Of a DNA stretch of 64,000 bases, positions 24,450 to 33,444 are shown piece by piece. The stretch lies in the NCBI RefSeq assembly GCF_018595675.2, contig NZ_CP092333.1, positions 2,504,001 through 2,568,000 of the forward strand, in the 5' to 3' direction. The translations under genes and the position numbers were made by a program. A model generated the notes under the pieces. That model saw only the letters and a program-made list of their open reading frames with translations, ran no database searches and was not told the origin of the DNA. Numbering within the stretch: position 1 is the stretch's first letter; each line of letters begins with the position of its first letter. The stretch comes from Flavihumibacter fluvii. GTDB lineage: Bacteria; Bacteroidota; Bacteroidia; Chitinophagales; Chitinophagaceae.

Positions 24450-25933
24450 TTTGGTGAAAATGAAAATCCCATACCTTCTTTAATAAGTGGGGATAAGTAG
24501 GCATCAAATGATTTTAATGAGAATGGATCCTTCAATGTTGTTTTTCCAGGCTGTCGGAATGCAGGGTCAATATTTGTCCCGGACATATTATCACCCTGCA
24601 TTTCTTCATTCAACTGTTCGGACCATCGGTTAAAATCCCTTTGCCCATCGATATTAAATTCATTAACTATACTCCACCAGTTGTTACAAATAAAATGACT
24701 ATTGTTTCGGCCGGATCGCCAGTTATTGATTAGGTTTTTTTTGCTTACAAAAATGCTATTTGAAAAATTAAAAGCTGCATGCAGGCTTTTCTCTTCATAA
24801 CTGATTGCGGCAACAGTATCGTTATAAACTATATTATTCCTGAAATAAAAGTTATGAAACTGGGTGGCATCTTCAGCTCCATTCCAGATAAATATCCCGG
24901 CCTGCGCGGCAGAAACTGCACCATCATTTTCACTGATGCAATTTATAATCGTGTTATTGTACCAATAACTGGCACCATCATACTGAAAAATACCATACCC
25001 GCTGCCTTCATTTTCATAGGAGAGACAAAATCGAATAGTTGAATTCTTTACTCCGCCATCCAAAGCAAATCCGCCACCATCACCACCCCCCTTCGATGTT
25101 TTATTCCTGTATGAAATACAATGCTGGATCAATACACTGTCAGATTCATAAGTCGAGATTCCAACCGGCCCGTTGCCTTTCCTGGGCATATCCCAGCCAT
25201 TGTTGGTGGCTACGCAATATTCTATGGTAACCTTTCGGCAGGAGCCGGCAATAATGCCGTTGCCACTATGGTTTTCGAGGTCGCTAGGATCACCGGGATT
25301 GTTTTCTGCTGTACAGCCCCATAATATAATATCATGACTGTTGTATTCCTGGTATTCGCCATCAACAGATATACCGGCAAACCCATTTTCAGATGTATAA
25401 ACAAATTGTGCAAAAACATGGCTGGAGCTAAAGATCAAAAGACCTGATTTCTGAAATCCGGATATATTAACACTATCTATAAAAATATTTTTTGAATACA
25501 TCACAGCTAATCCGCTGCTGGTATTACCGGTGTTTCGACCTGCCCCTTTCAAATTAATATTCCTTAGTTCAATAAATGATGTGTTATAGATAATCACGCC
25601 TTCCTTATTTCCAGAAGCAATAGTGCTTTTTCCCTTACCATAAGACCCAATATAAACAGGCATTTCAGCGGTTCCAGCATCCGATGCGCCTAACCGGACC
25701 GTACCTTCAAATGTTTGTCCGCCTTCCAGTAAAATGCTATCTCCTGCCCGTATTTTTAAACTACTCAGCTTTGAAAGGGATTGCCATGGATTTTGTATGC
25801 TGCCGGGATTTCCATCATTTCCATGTACACTTAGATAATACGCCTTGCCTTTAGCACTGACCGAAGAGTAACAATAACAGGAAGTTAATGTCAGCAGCAA
25901 ACTCATTTTAAACAAGATTTTATATCCCATCAT
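24446..25933 (-). CDS. Secreted right-handed parallel beta-helix protein
   Basis: A 495-residue protein. The N-terminus is hydrophobic with LTLTSCYCYSS, so it is a signal peptide and possibly a lipoprotein. AYYLSVHGNDGNPGSIQNPW is the typical opening of secreted beta-helix carbohydrate-active proteins. Repeated turns with N-x-G/I-I-x-x-C (for example NGIIAGSCRKVTIEYC, VLIQHCISYRN) follow through residue 400. It could be a polysaccharide lyase or glycosidase, but no catalytic signature is clear. It lies 34 bases downstream of the GH144-like gene, a likely operon acting on an extracellular glycan. Confidence 0.8.
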   Translation of the reverse strand: MMGYKILFKMSLLLTLTSCYCYSSVSAKGKAYYLSVHGNDGNPGSIQNPWQSLSKLSSLKIRAGDSILLEGGQTFEGTVRLGASDAGTAEMPVYIGSYGKGKSTIASGNKEGVIIYNTSFIELRNINLKGAGRNTGNTSSGLAVMYSKNIFIDSVNISGFQKSGLLIFSSSHVFAQFVYTSENGFAGISVDGEYQEYNSHDIILWGCTAENNPGDPSDLENHSGNGIIAGSCRKVTIEYCVATNNGWDMPRKGNGPVGISTYESDSVLIQHCISYRNKTSKGGGDGGGFALDGGVKNSTIRFCLSYENEGSGYGIFQYDGASYWYNNTIINCISENDGAVSAAQAGIFIWNGAEDATQFHNFYFRNNIVYNDTVAAISYEEKSLHAAFNFSNSIFVSKKNLINNWRSGRNNSHFICNNWWSIVNEFNIDGQRDFNRWSEQLNEEMQGDNMSGTNIDPAFRQPGKTTLKDPFSLKSFDAYLSPLIKEGMGFSFSPN

Positions 25934-25967
25934 GTCAATTCAGGTAATTGTAGTTTTCTTTTACCGC

Positions 25968-27416
25968 TTATGGAAGCATGGGTGATGAAAAACCTAGCCG
26001 TTTCAAGCCGTTCTGTATATCCGGATTTTTCATAAATAATTTCCATAGCAAGCCGGAGCGATAATTTTCTATCATCACAACAATTGGTCCCTGATCAATG
26101 GCCAAATGACTATTTGCATACCAGTTATGGTGGATACTAAATCCATCCACAAAACCATACCTGCTCCATATTTTATGTCCCAAACCATAATAAAAATACC
26201 GTAAGGCTTCCATGCTTTCTTTCGGCGTAAATGGAATGGATGAAATTGCAGCAGTTGGCTGGATGACACCGAAATCTGTATCCGGGCAATGTGCCACATA
26301 ACCTTTATAACTGTCACCTGCGGTCAGCCCCCAGCACTGTTCACTATAACCTTTAAACTTTTTTGGGTTCTCCATGCAATAAGCCCTGTTAATTAATGTA
26401 TGGGCTCGTCCCTGCTCAAAATAATCGATACCAAGGCTGTCTTTTAATCCATTTGGATTGACACCCATAAAAGTATATTGTTCAAAAAACAAGGGTCCAC
26501 CTTTATCATAATTGCCGAGTGGCAGCCTGATTCCATAATATTCCTTTCCATTCCGGAAGCCATTACTGCCAACCCAGGTACCGTTGTATACTTCTTTTGA
26601 AATAGGATGGCCTGGTGAGGATGCCGCCATTATATAGGTAATCAGACATTCATTCCAACCCCAGACCGGAAAGTTCATATCAAAATCATTATTGGGACTC
26701 CAGTGCCAATAGAGCTTGGTTTCGCCCTTTGTATGCCAATTCCAGTTAGCGGCGCCTAACATTTGGTCAATTCGTTTCCTTAGATAGTTTTCACGGGGAA
26801 CATCATTTTTGAAATACTCCCTGGCACATACAAAACCCATCAACAAGTAGGATGTTTCTACAATATCTGCTCCATCATCAAGGCGATCGAACTTGATGGT
26901 TCTCCCCGTTTTGCCATTCATGAAATGCGGATAGATGCCATGGTAACAATCTGCATTGATAAGAAAATCGGCGATCTTTATCAGGCGGCGAATAGCAGTA
27001 TCCCGCCCGATCCAACCCCGTTCAACAGCTACGATGGTACTCATGATGCCAAAGCCGGTTCCGCCGATAGCGCCGGCATCCGGACCAAATTGGGTAGTGC
27101 TGAAATTGGGTTCATTCCAGGCTTCATTGATGTAATCCCAATAATGTTCAGCCAACACAACATTGCTTCTTTCCAGGGCCAGACCGGTAAATGGATGAGC
27201 GCCATGCCAGAAAAAACGGAAGGTTTGCTTTTGGACAACATTTAGCAATTGATCATCACTGAGCCCTTTGATGACGCCTACAGGAGCTATACTATCTGGA
27301 CCATCACCATATTTGCCTTTGGTTAAAGCCGTGGATTGCGCAAATAACTGCCCAAGGCAGCAGGAAAAAACAAAAAAGAAGACCCATTTAGGGTGTTTGA
27401 TGAATACCATAGCCAT
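25968..27416 (-). CDS. GH144-like glucoamylase-fold enzyme (putative endo-beta-1,2-glucanase)
   Basis: A 482-residue protein with a signal peptide (about 1-26, ending LFAQ). The (alpha/alpha)6-barrel contains LLNVVQKQTFRFFWHGAHP, ERGWIGRDTAIRRL, the DGADIVETSYL segment, and FPVWGWNECLITYIMAASSP, hallmarks of the glycoamylase-like family now classed as GH144. The founding GH144 enzyme from Chitinophaga pinensis cleaves beta-1,2-glucans (sophorans). That activity is inferred here from family resemblance; beta-glucosidase-like relatives exist. Confidence 0.82.
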   Translation of the reverse strand: MAMVFIKHPKWVFFFVFSCCLGQLFAQSTALTKGKYGDGPDSIAPVGVIKGLSDDQLLNVVQKQTFRFFWHGAHPFTGLALERSNVVLAEHYWDYINEAWNEPNFSTTQFGPDAGAIGGTGFGIMSTIVAVERGWIGRDTAIRRLIKIADFLINADCYHGIYPHFMNGKTGRTIKFDRLDDGADIVETSYLLMGFVCAREYFKNDVPRENYLRKRIDQMLGAANWNWHTKGETKLYWHWSPNNDFDMNFPVWGWNECLITYIMAASSPGHPISKEVYNGTWVGSNGFRNGKEYYGIRLPLGNYDKGGPLFFEQYTFMGVNPNGLKDSLGIDYFEQGRAHTLINRAYCMENPKKFKGYSEQCWGLTAGDSYKGYVAHCPDTDFGVIQPTAAISSIPFTPKESMEALRYFYYGLGHKIWSRYGFVDGFSIHHNWYANSHLAIDQGPIVVMIENYRSGLLWKLFMKNPDIQNGLKRLGFSSPMLP

Positions 27417-27467
27417 ACAACTTGTCGTTCTAAGTTATGGCAATTTAAAACCCGCGATTGAATAAAA

Positions 27468-27896
27468 TCAAGACTGCCCTTTTTTCGGCCAGATGACCAG
27501 GGCTGCACAAATAATAATGATATTCTTCATGATGTATTGACCAACCAGTGTAAATCCATATGGTGCATACTTAAATGACAGGTCTGGAAAAAACAGGAGC
27601 GGCGTAAATGTGCAGGCCATATGAGAGAAAAGGATGACCAGCGCCGCACGGACGTATTTGCCGGTGATCAGCAATCCGCCGACAATGCATTCAATGATGG
27701 CAAGCAATACAATGTTTACCGGCTGAGGAATTATGCCAAAGGTCAGCTTATTGATGGTATGGATAGCCAGGTCTTCAGCAGGACTGATACCTGGAAAGAA
27801 CTTGAGTGCACCGAACCAGAGATAAATTACCCCAATGCTGATTCTTAGTAAGTAGAGGTGCCTGCGGTTTACCGAAACAGTGGCCACAGAATTCAT
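27468..27896 (-). CDS. DoxX-family membrane protein
   Basis: A 142-residue protein with four hydrophobic segments (about 13-32, 55-77, 82-102, 116-136). The first contains ISIGVIYLWFGALKFFPG, the usual opening of DoxX-like proteins. The family is linked to quinone or thiol redox processes, but many members are uncharacterised. Transcription is leftward, ahead of the glucanase gene, with about 50 bases between. Confidence 0.75.
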   Translation of the reverse strand: MNSVATVSVNRRHLYLLRISIGVIYLWFGALKFFPGISPAEDLAIHTINKLTFGIIPQPVNIVLLAIIECIVGGLLITGKYVRAALVILFSHMACTFTPLLFFPDLSFKYAPYGFTLVGQYIMKNIIIICAALVIWPKKGQS

Positions 27897-28164
27897 GACA
27901 GTAATTTTGGTGAAATGCCATCAAATCTACATGGGCTTAATTTTTACCCGAATGATATGGCTCATTCCTGCAGTTGATTATTATCATACCTGAAAAGCAT
28001 TAAAAGCATTTGGCCAACTTCTATATGAAGGTTGATATACTTCTATACATTATTTGTAAATGCACGGGAAGTATATAAGGCAGTGGAACGCCAGGCCTGC
28101 CTTTAATTTTAATGAAGCTTAAGCTGCATAGTGAATTATCCTGCAGGATTTGGAATTAATAGCA
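27897..28164. other. Gene-free spacer between the DoxX gene and tRNA-Ala
   Basis: I see no coding frame or RNA gene here. It presumably contains the DoxX promoter. A weak hairpin (AGGCAG with CTGCCT, near 28078-28105) is followed by a mixed T-rich run but is not convincing as a terminator. Confidence 0.4.
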
Positions 28165-28197
28165 ATAAAAAAGGGTTCCGGCTTTCGCTGAAACCCT
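28165..28197 (-). terminator. Intrinsic terminator of the tRNA-Ala gene
   Basis: On the minus strand the stem AGGGTTTCAGC pairs with GCCGGAACCCT (two mismatches) around GAAA and is followed by TTTTTTATT. It starts 10 bases after the 3' end of the tRNA. Confidence 0.75.
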
Positions 28198-28206
28198 GTG
28201 AGGTAT

Positions 28207-28283
<77 letters not shown>

Positions 28284-28344
28284 ATCGTTTAAGATCTTCC
28301 CTGTTTTGGGATGGCAAATATAGAACGATGCGATTAACGAACAA

Positions 28345-28373
28345 AATAAAACCCGCCGGATAAGGCGGGTTTA
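28345..28373 (-). terminator. Intrinsic terminator of the YceI gene
   Basis: Arms ACCCGCC and GGCGGGT with a six-base loop; on the minus strand followed by TTTTATTTTG. It lies about 25 bases after the YceI stop. Confidence 0.85.
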
Positions 28374-28395
28374 TGGTTATTCAAGGGCAATATTA

Positions 28396-28920
28396 TCATT
28401 TCTTATGCAATTCAACATTCATGTGCAGTTTCACATCATCAGAAACAACGATGCCACCTGCTTCTGTTACAGCGCTCCAGGTTAAACCGAATTCCTGGCG
28501 GTTGATTTTGCCGTTCAATTCGAAACCAGCTACTGTATTTCCATAAAAATCACCCTGTGTTCCACCAAACTCCACATCTAAATTGACCGGTTTGGTTATG
28601 CCACGGATTGTAAGGTCACCAGTTACCGCAAAATCGTTACCACTTTTGCATACTATTTTATTGGATACGAAGGTTAGTTTAGGATGTCCTACAGCATCAA
28701 AGAAATCTGCACTTTTCAGGTGGCCATCGCGCTGCTCGTTACCGGTGGTAATACTATCAATATCAGCACTAAAACTAATTTTCGCATCGCTGAAATCAGC
28801 CTGCTCTGCATCTACCGTTCCTTCAAAGCTGGTGAATTTGCCAGAAACCGTAGAAATTACAAGGTGTTTCACTTTAAAAGTGACTTCAGAATGATTGGGG
28901 TCTATTTGCCAGATTGCCAT
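28396..28920 (-). CDS. YceI-family lipocalin-like protein
   Basis: A 174-residue protein without a signal peptide. It begins MAIWQIDPNHSEVTFKVKHL and has GKFTSFEGTV, SADIDSITTGNEQRDGHLKS, HPKLTFVS and the NRQEFGLTW region typical of YceI. The fold is a beta-barrel that binds isoprenoid chains such as polyprenyl pyrophosphate or quinones. Lacking an export signal, this copy is probably cytoplasmic. A monocistronic unit with its own terminator. Confidence 0.92.
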   Translation of the reverse strand: MAIWQIDPNHSEVTFKVKHLVISTVSGKFTSFEGTVDAEQADFSDAKISFSADIDSITTGNEQRDGHLKSADFFDAVGHPKLTFVSNKIVCKSGNDFAVTGDLTIRGITKPVNLDVEFGGTQGDFYGNTVAGFELNGKINRQEFGLTWSAVTEAGGIVVSDDVKLHMNVELHKK

Positions 28921-28967
28921 AATATATATTTTCAGTAAAATTAATGTTTAAACACCAATTATGCAAA

Positions 28968-28995
28968 ATAAAATCCGGGGAACCCCGGATTTTAA
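28968..28995 (-). terminator. Intrinsic terminator of citrate synthase gene
   Basis: Perfect arms AAAATCCGGGG and CCCCGGATTTT around AA/TT; on the minus strand followed by ATTTTGC. It starts within ten bases of the citrate synthase stop. Confidence 0.85.
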
Positions 28996-29000
28996 CAATT

Positions 29001-30326
29001 TTAATCTCCCCAGATTTCGTCCTCGCCTTTTAGCCATTTCTTCACCAGTTGAGTGGTAATGGACTTTGGTCTTTCCAATGGGAAATTGAGTGCCCGGTCC
29101 CAGATCAGGCTGGCCATTACACCCAATGACCTGCTTACGGCAAACAAAACAGTATAGAATTCGTATTCTGTCATACCATAATGTACCAGCAAAGCACCGC
29201 TATGGGCATCCACATTGGGCCATGGGTTTTTGATTTTGCCCAGGCTTTTCAGGATTGGCGGAACGGTTTCATAAATATTCCAAACGGTTTTACATAATGG
29301 ATCATCAGGCATATGCTTTTTTCCAAATTCCATCTGAGCAGTAAAACGCGGATCGGTTTTCCGGAGCACCGCATGCCCATAACCAGGAACTACTTTCCCG
29401 GAGGATAGGGTTTCCTGAACATATTTTGCAATTTGTTCCTTTGAGGGTAAATCTGTACCCAGTTGTTCCTGCATTTCGAAAATCCATTTGATCACTTCCT
29501 GGTTGGCCAGTCCGTGTAATGGTCCTGCCAATCCATTCATGCCGGCAGCAAAACTGAGGTAGGGGTCGCTCAGCGCAGAACCAACCAGGTGGGTCGTATG
29601 TGCAGAAACATTCCCACCTTCATGGTCAGCATGGATGGTCATATATAACCGCATCAGTTCTTTGAAGCCTTCATCTTCATAACCAAGCATATGTGCGAAA
29701 TTCCCGGCCCAATCCAGCAAGCCATTCGGTTGGATATGCTCGTTATTTTTATACTTACGGCGGTACACATAGGCTGCAATTCTTGGTAGCCTTGAAATTA
29801 GATCCATTGCATCATCAAATGCGAATTCCCAATAATCCTTTTTATTCATTCCCTTTGCATACTCTTTGGCAAAATTGCTCTCGGTTTGCAAAGCCATAAC
29901 CCCCACCACAAACATAGTCATGGGATGTGTGCTTAAGGGAAGGGCATCAATAGTATTAAAAACATGTGTAGGGACATGGGAGCGGCGTTGCCATTTGGCG
30001 GTCATCTCATTTACATCAGCTTCACTGGGAAGGTCATCAAACAACATCAGGTGAAATAAACCTTCAGGTAAAGGCTCACTACCACCTTTTGCCTTTGGCA
30101 GCCTAACCTGTAGTTCCGGAATGGTATAGCCCCGAAACCGAATGCCTTCATGGGCATCCAGGAGGGAGGTTTCTGAAACCAGTCCGGTTATACCGCGCAT
30201 GCCCTGGTACACCTGCGAAAGGGTAACTTCGCCTATTGTTTTATTTCCATGTTCTTTTAATAAATCCTTGATCTCGGCTGCCGCCGCATCTGCCTGTGCT
30301 TTGAATTTTTCTTTGTAAGCTCCCAT
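29001..30326 (-). CDS. gltA: Citrate synthase, eukaryote-like type
   Basis: A 441-residue enzyme condensing acetyl-CoA and oxaloacetate. It carries the catalytic histidines in HADHEGGN and PGYGHAVLRKTDPR and the aspartate in PNVDAHSGALL. The N-terminal TLSQVYQGMRGITGLVSETS and FRGYTIPELQ match the mitochondrial-type citrate synthases also found in Bacteroidota, rather than the NADH-inhibited hexameric type of enterobacteria. It is transcribed alone with a strong terminator. Confidence 0.95.
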   Translation of the reverse strand: MGAYKEKFKAQADAAAAEIKDLLKEHGNKTIGEVTLSQVYQGMRGITGLVSETSLLDAHEGIRFRGYTIPELQVRLPKAKGGSEPLPEGLFHLMLFDDLPSEADVNEMTAKWQRRSHVPTHVFNTIDALPLSTHPMTMFVVGVMALQTESNFAKEYAKGMNKKDYWEFAFDDAMDLISRLPRIAAYVYRRKYKNNEHIQPNGLLDWAGNFAHMLGYEDEGFKELMRLYMTIHADHEGGNVSAHTTHLVGSALSDPYLSFAAGMNGLAGPLHGLANQEVIKWIFEMQEQLGTDLPSKEQIAKYVQETLSSGKVVPGYGHAVLRKTDPRFTAQMEFGKKHMPDDPLCKTVWNIYETVPPILKSLGKIKNPWPNVDAHSGALLVHYGMTEYEFYTVLFAVSRSLGVMASLIWDRALNFPLERPKSITTQLVKKWLKGEDEIWGD

Positions 30327-30414
30327 GAAATACAGTTTATATAAATTCAGACGTAAGTAGTATCGAAATGGCTATAACCGATAAAATTAGCCATTGTGAC
30401 GCGTACTAAAAATA

Positions 30415-31506
30415 TTATTTAGGGGCATTTTTATATAACCACCAGGCTACTGCAACAAATATAATATTGGGCAGCCATGCAGCTAATAACGGCGGAAAAT
30501 CACCTTTGGTTGAAAATACAGTAGAGAATTTATCCATGATCACAAAAAGAGCGGCAGTTACAATACCAAATGCCATATGTAGCCCACTCCCACCCCGGGT
30601 CTTCCGGGCAGCAACAAAAACCCCCATCAGAGTCAGGATAATCACGGATACAGGTGTGGCAAACCGCCGGTAAAACTCCACTTTGTAGGTATTCAGTCCC
30701 TCAGTTCCGCGGCCTTCTTCCCGTTGGATAAATGTATACAATTCAGGGCTGGTGAGTTTATCCTTCATATACTCATCCCGCCTGAGTTCACTGGGTTTCA
30801 TATTGATGTCTACAACCAGGTAGGCATGCTTAACCACTGTTTCTTTCAATCCGTCAATCTTTCTTTCTATAGCATTTTCGGCACGCCATTTATTTGTTGT
30901 TGTATCCCACCGGATATAGTCTGACCGAAGGTTGTAGAACACTTTATTGTCCCGGACCTTTTCCATGAAAAATGAACTGGCCGCCTTGTTCAGGGTATCG
31001 TAATATTTCATCCCTACAAACGTGTTGGTATCAGCCCTGAAATAATAGTCACGGTTTGAATTCTGCCCGGAATAATAGCTTGAATTCTTATCTATATACT
31101 GCGCTTTGAAACTACTATGAATCTCATTGGCCCGGGGAATGACAAAAGCATTAGCCCAGGTCATAATGACCGCAAGCAAAATTGCCCCAGCCAGGTATGG
31201 CCGCAACATACGGTTATATGGTATTCCAGATGCCAGTATGGCTATTGTTTCCGAGCGACCTGCCATTTTGGAAGTAAAAAAAATGACCGCTATGAAAACG
31301 ATTAGGGGAAAAATCATTGAAATGATAAATGGAACAAACCCGAAATAATACTTTGTCACAATACCCATAAACGGGAGTCCGGATTTCACAAAATCATCGG
31401 TTTTTTCACTCGTATCAATTACCACAGCAATTACCGTAATGGTAAGGATGGTAAAGATAAAAGTGACCATGAATTTTTTGAAAATGTACCAGTCGAGGAT
31501 CTTCAT
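30415..31506 (-). CDS. LptF/LptG-family permease (YjgP/YjgQ)
   Basis: A 363-residue inner-membrane protein. The N-terminal half has three hydrophobic segments, starting MKILDWYIFKKFMVTFIFTI. A periplasmic jellyroll region (about 140-265) follows, then three C-terminal segments. This layout is that of LptF/LptG, which with the LptB ATPase extract lipopolysaccharide from the inner membrane. Which of the two paralogues it is cannot be told here. In many Bacteroidota it follows tgt directly; here a rightward gene lies between. Confidence 0.9.
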   Translation of the reverse strand: MKILDWYIFKKFMVTFIFTILTITVIAVVIDTSEKTDDFVKSGLPFMGIVTKYYFGFVPFIISMIFPLIVFIAVIFFTSKMAGRSETIAILASGIPYNRMLRPYLAGAILLAVIMTWANAFVIPRANEIHSSFKAQYIDKNSSYYSGQNSNRDYYFRADTNTFVGMKYYDTLNKAASSFFMEKVRDNKVFYNLRSDYIRWDTTTNKWRAENAIERKIDGLKETVVKHAYLVVDINMKPSELRRDEYMKDKLTSPELYTFIQREEGRGTEGLNTYKVEFYRRFATPVSVIILTLMGVFVAARKTRGGSGLHMAFGIVTAALFVIMDKFSTVFSTKGDFPPLLAAWLPNIIFVAVAWWLYKNAPK

Positions 31507-31740
31507 TGATGGGCTTTTGCGGCGTCCAAAAGTAGTTGAATTTTGGTTAAGGAAAATTCAACACGCTGCTGGTAAAGGATAAAGGGGAAATTCTGTTACA
31601 GTCAAATATAAAATGATTATAGTATAAACAGCTTAATCCTGAAATTTAAGGTAACTTATATTAACCACCCTTGATTCATTCATGCAAAAAAATTATCCAA
31701 ATTTAACTGTACAATTTTATTAACCCCATAAACACCAGTT

Positions 31741-32178
31741 ATGAAACTTGTCCTATATATTATTGCAAATCTGGCTATTGCTATACCCGCGGTAAAAGCC
31801 CAGCAAAAGGCACCTTTACCAAGCCAAACCAATGAAGAACTTGCTCAGTACTACCGCGACCTGGGTCATAGAAGAACCAATACTGGTGGTCTGCTCGCAG
31901 TTGGGGGAGGCGTAGCCGCGATCATAGGGATTGTTTTATATGAAAATTCCTTATCTGACGATACAGTGGAGGGTGCGGTTAATAATTTTCTTGGGGGCTA
32001 TTTTTTAATGAGTGCAGGCTCCGCCGCTACAATAGTAGGCATTACATTGATAATCCGTGGGGCGGCTTATCAAAAACAAGCAAGGATGGTACTTGAAAGC
32101 CAACCCGTTCATGCATACCGATTAGGCGCTCCCACACATATGCCTGCCATCGGGGTAAGGGTTAACCTTGGGCGGTAA
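31741..32178 (+). CDS. Secreted or membrane protein of unknown function
   Basis: A 145-residue protein with a signal peptide (1-20, AVKAQQ). Two further hydrophobic stretches follow, LLAVGGGVAAIIGIVLYEN (about 51-69) and FLMSAGSAATIVGITLIIRG (about 85-105). I do not recognise a family. It lies in the rightward direction between tgt and the LptF-type gene, with its stop five bases from the tgt stop. The spacer 31507-31740 upstream shows nothing identifiable. Confidence 0.6.
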   Translation: MKLVLYIIANLAIAIPAVKAQQKAPLPSQTNEELAQYYRDLGHRRTNTGGLLAVGGGVAAIIGIVLYENSLSDDTVEGAVNNFLGGYFLMSAGSAATIVGITLIIRGAAYQKQARMVLESQPVHAYRLGAPTHMPAIGVRVNLGR

Positions 32179-32182
32179 CCGG

Positions 32183-33322
32183 TCAGAGCCTTGTTTTTAA
32201 TACCGGCACCAGTTCATTTTTCCAGCTATTAAAATCCCCTGAAATAATATGCGCACGTGCTTTTTTCACAAGCCACAAATAAAAAGCCAGGTTATGTACA
32301 CTTGCAATAGTTAACCCCAAGATCTCCTTGGCCTTTACCAGGTGCCGCAGGTAGGCTTTGCTGTAATAGTTACTAAAGCCGCAATCAATACCATCATCAA
32401 TAGGTGTAAAATCTTTTTCCCATTTTTTGTTATCTATATTCATTACTCCCCTACTGGTGAATAACATGGCATTTCGGCCATTCCTGGTGGGCATCACACA
32501 ATCAAACATATCAATACCCAATGATATATTCTCCAGTATATTCCAGGGTGTCCCTACCCCCATAAGGTATCGGGGTTTATCTGAAGGCAGGTACTCGCAA
32601 CATAATGCGCTGAGTTCATACATCAGCTCTTCCGGCTCGCCAACACTGAGCCCGCCGATAGCATTTCCGGGTGCGTCCTTACCGGCTATAAATTCACAGG
32701 ATGCTTTGCGCAGGTCTGCATAGGTACTACCTTGCACAATGGGAAAAAGATTTTGCGTGTACCCATATTTATCAGGAGTTTCCGTGAATCTCCTGATACA
32801 ACGGTCAAGCCAGCGATGGGTAAGGTCCATGGATTTCTTTGCATATGCGAAGTCGCTTGGATAAGGTGGACATTCATCAAATGCCATAATGATGTCAGCG
32901 CCAATCACGCGCTGGATATCCATTACATTTTCGGGCGTGAAGAGGTGCTTTGAACCATCAATATGCGATTGAAACAAAGCGCCTTCTTCTGTCAGCTTGC
33001 GGTTACCCGCCAGTGAGAAAACCTGGTAGCCCCCACTATCGGTCAATATCGGCTGGTCCCACCCGTTGAAATTGTGCAGGCCACCAGCAGTTTCCAACAC
33101 ATCTAATCCAGGCCGCAGATATAAATGATAGGTATTGCCTAATATTATTTCGGCTTTCACCTCTTCTTTCAGTTGCTGCTGGGATACCGCTTTAACACTA
33201 CCAACCGTACCAACCGGCATAAATATAGGCGTTTGAATTAGGCCGTGATCGGTTGAAATCGTTCCGGCACGGGCTTTTGAGGCCGCATCAAGGCCATCCA
33301 GGGTAAATTGAATCGCAGGCAT
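32183..33322 (-). CDS. tgt: Queuine tRNA-ribosyltransferase (tRNA-guanine transglycosylase)
   Basis: A 379-residue enzyme exchanging guanine-34 for the queuosine precursor in tRNAs with GUN anticodons. It has TPIFMPVGTVGSVKAVS, LTDSGGYQVFSLA with the general-acid/base Asp, GGLSVGEP, and FDCVMPTRNGRN with the nucleophile. The usual zinc motif C-x-C-x2-C near the C-terminus is reduced to GIDCGFSNYYS, keeping one cysteine and the downstream HNL histidine. The protein is otherwise complete. Confidence 0.94.
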   Translation of the reverse strand: MPAIQFTLDGLDAASKARAGTISTDHGLIQTPIFMPVGTVGSVKAVSQQQLKEEVKAEIILGNTYHLYLRPGLDVLETAGGLHNFNGWDQPILTDSGGYQVFSLAGNRKLTEEGALFQSHIDGSKHLFTPENVMDIQRVIGADIIMAFDECPPYPSDFAYAKKSMDLTHRWLDRCIRRFTETPDKYGYTQNLFPIVQGSTYADLRKASCEFIAGKDAPGNAIGGLSVGEPEELMYELSALCCEYLPSDKPRYLMGVGTPWNILENISLGIDMFDCVMPTRNGRNAMLFTSRGVMNIDNKKWEKDFTPIDDGIDCGFSNYYSKAYLRHLVKAKEILGLTIASVHNLAFYLWLVKKARAHIISGDFNSWKNELVPVLKTRL

Positions 33323-33444
33323 GGGCGCAAAGTTAAGCCGTCAGTTTATCCCCACCTGTGAAATCTTTATTCCATATGTATCTCTATGCTACCTTATTTT
33401 CGCGATTGGCTGGACAAGAACCCCTGGCCGAACCCTAGACGTTT

